Shown: one piece after another, positions 6,494 through 7,270 of the stretch
Layout: the number at the start of each line of letters is the position of its first letter
Position numbering within the stretch: the first letter of the stretch is position 1
Origin: Acidobacteriota bacterium
Lineage (GTDB): Bacteria; Acidobacteriota; UBA890; WLXD01
Assembly: GCA_022571615.1 (NCBI GenBank)
Contig: JACZXM010000141.1
Span: 1-7,270, forward strand
DNA: 7,270 nucleotides
Direction: 5' to 3'
Program-made: the position numbers and the translations under genes
Notes under the pieces: generated by a model
What the model saw: the letters and a program-made list of their open reading frames with translations, nothing else
Database searches by the model: none
What the model was told of the DNA's origin: nothing

Positions 6494-6529
6494 GAGTCTA
6501 CCCGAGCCCTTCTGAGGGGCGCTAGACTC
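6494..6529 (-). promoter_or_regulatory. Inverted repeat directly before the methyltransferase start
   Basis: GAGTCTA (6494-6500) and TAGACTC (6523-6529) are perfect 7-bp inverted copies. Inside them GCCCT (6506-6510) can pair with GGGGC (6516-6520). On the minus strand the structure ends 6 nt before the ATG at 6487, where a ribosome binding site would be expected, and no clear Shine-Dalgarno is present outside it. It could be a hairpin controlling translation or an operator. Each arm contains a GANTC site (GAGTC, GACTC), so a methylation-sensitive operator is imaginable; that is speculation. Confidence 0.4.
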
Positions 6530-6602
6530 TCGTAGTGTCCTTTTCGGGGCCGTTGCTTCTATCGTCGGATCGGCGTTACCTCTCCCTTCGGGTTGCTGCT
6601 CA

Positions 6603-6645
6603 GCGACAATTAGTCTTGTGCACTGACGGCGACTATTTCTGTGCA
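6603..6645 (+). repeat. Direct repeats at the IS21 left end (probable transposase binding sites)
   Basis: GCGACAATTAGTCTTGTGCA (6603-6622) is followed after 6 nt by the related GCGACTATTTCTGTGCA (6629-6645): both start GCGAC and end TGTGCA. IS21-family elements carry several such subterminal repeats at each end that bind IstA. The second copy is 3 nt shorter in its middle. Confidence 0.6.
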
Positions 6646-6697
6646 ATTTGAAGGCCTCCCGGGGCGGCGGCGAAGGCGCCGTTGAAGGGAGGGAGAA

Positions 6698-6732
6698 TCC
6701 CGGCTCTGGACCTATACGGAGAGGAGCCGGGA
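6698..6732 (+). promoter_or_regulatory. Hairpin covering the istA ribosome binding site
   Basis: TCCCGGCTC (6698-6706) is the exact reverse complement of GAGCCGGGA (6724-6732), a 9-bp GC-rich stem with a 17-nt loop. The stem ends one base before the GTG start at 6734, and its 3' arm takes in part of the ribosome binding site AGGAG (6722-6726). In the mRNA it should mask initiation. Insertion sequences often use such structures to keep transposase low and to block translation from read-through transcripts. Confidence 0.6.
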
Positions 6733-6733
6733 A

Positions 6734-7270
6734 GTGGTTACGGATGCACAAGTGAGGAAGCTGATGGACGAGATGAGCAAGCACGGCCGGATCGGGATAG
6801 CGGCGCTGCGGTCGGGGATGCACCGCAACACGGCGCACAAGTACGCGGAGGCGGGAAAGACACCTTCGCAGCTGAGGCAGCCGCGGACGTGGCGTACGCG
6901 TGAGGATCCGTTCGCCGAGGACTGGGAGGAAGTGGCTGGGCGGCTCGAGGAAGCGCCGGAGCTCGAGGCCAAGGCGCTGTTCGAGGATCTGATGCGCCGA
7001 CGTGTGGGGCGGTATCGGGAGGGGCAGCTGCGCACCTTCCAGCGCCGCCTCAAGCAGTGGCGCGCCGAGTACGGGCCGCCACGGGAGATCTTCTTTCCGC
7101 AGGAGCACCGGCCAGGAGAGGCGATGCAGACCGACTTCACCCGGGCGACAAAGCTCGGGGTGCGGATCGCCGGCGAGCCGTTTGCGCACCTGCTGTGTCA
7201 GTCGGTGCTGCCGTACAGCAACTGGCAGTCGGTGGTGGTGTGTCTGTCGGAGTCGATGCTGGCGCTACGC
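6734..7270 (+). CDS. istA: IS21-family transposase IstA, N-terminal part (truncated by window end)
   Basis: The 179 visible codons encode the N-terminal part of the DDE-type transposase that cuts and joins the IS ends with the ATPase IstB. Residues 1-45 form the DNA-binding helix-turn-helix region (MDEMSKHGRIGIAALRSGMH, then RNTAHKYAEAGK). Residues 55-115 are a charged helical linker. FFPQEHRPGEAMQTDFT (from 120) opens the RNase H-like catalytic core, with Asp134 as the probable first catalytic Asp; AGEPFAHLLCQSVLPYSNW (146-164) and SESMLALR (172-179) are strongly conserved family sequence. The GTG start at 6734 is chosen because AGGAG lies at 6722-6726, 7 nt upstream, and the helix-turn-helix follows at once. 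The frame shows no damage up to the edge; intact IstA proteins are roughly 400-500 residues, so most of the core lies outside the window. A hairpin covers the start region. The element lies divergent to, and upstream of, the broken methyltransferase. Confidence 0.92.
   Translation, partial: MVTDAQVRKLMDEMSKHGRIGIAALRSGMHRNTAHKYAEAGKTPSQLRQPRTWRTREDPFAEDWEEVAGRLEEAPELEAKALFEDLMRRRVGRYREGQLRTFQRRLKQWRAEYGPPREIFFPQEHRPGEAMQTDFTRATKLGVRIAGEPFAHLLCQSVLPYSNWQSVVVCLSESMLALR

Larger units (their letters stand above)
6597..7270 (+). mobile_element. IS21-family insertion sequence, left part (runs off the window)
   Basis: A clear IS21-type istA begins at 6734 and is still open at the window end. Upstream, subterminal repeats of the kind found at IS21 ends occur at 6603-6645. 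The outer tip is probably near a TG dinucleotide at about 6594-6598, but the exact end cannot be fixed without the right end or an empty site. The rest of istA and the ATPase gene istB would lie to the right of the window. Confidence 0.8.

Noticed and set aside
6488..7189. Long upstream extension of the minus-strand methyltransferase frame (open to 7189)
   Set aside because: It lies antisense to the strongly conserved istA and to the IS end, and its translation is Arg/Pro/Leu-rich with no family match. Methyltransferase homology starts at the ATG at 6487.
1..7270. CRISPR array, tRNA or rRNA genes, phage or toxin-antitoxin modules
   Set aside because: No regularly spaced identical repeats, RNA gene signatures or matching protein motifs were seen on either strand.

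Overview
The window comes from a high-GC bacterial genome. No rRNA, tRNA or lineage-specific marker is present, so the phylum cannot be named. Start codons (ATG and GTG), strong GGAGG-type ribosome binding sites and one near-perfect extended -10 promoter all fit ordinary sigma-70-type bacterial expression. The mix of housekeeping-type enzymes, decayed genes and an insertion sequence fits a genome of environmental or metagenomic origin with many mobile elements; this is inference.

Left to right: (1) 119-1717 (+) is a membrane-anchored FMN/3Fe-4S protein of the glutamate synthase central-domain family. (2) 1848-2294 (-), convergent with it, is a patatin-like phospholipase that has lost its middle in frame: the oxyanion-hole glycines and the start of the nucleophile elbow run directly into the catalytic Asp motif. 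(3) 2477-3460 (+) is an unrecognised 327-residue helical protein whose C-terminus is a run of 13-residue Trp/Gly repeats. The 182 bases between the GTG start at 2294 and this gene hold only the two ribosome binding sites; I see no clear promoter there. (4) 3484-5679 (-), convergent at 23 bp, is a fused alpha-beta E1 component of a thiamine-diphosphate-dependent 2-oxoacid dehydrogenase. It has its own extended -10 promoter, a 5'-leader hairpin and a strong ribosome binding site. (5) 5745-7270 is a mobile or decaying zone: a 113-bp foldback repeat with perfect 30-bp arms, a wrecked N4/N6 DNA methyltransferase gene on the minus strand, and the left end of an IS21-family element with the first 179 codons of istA running off the window.

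There is no evident multi-gene pathway. Genes 1-4 alternate in strand and look like separate transcription units; E2 and E3 partners of the dehydrogenase and the istB helper of the IS are not in the window. I see no convincing new multi-gene system. The points most worth a second look are the 13-residue Trp repeat protein, the foldback repeat, the hairpin that occludes the istA ribosome binding site, the inverted repeat directly ahead of the methyltransferase start, and the coincidence of two internally deleted genes within 5 kb.
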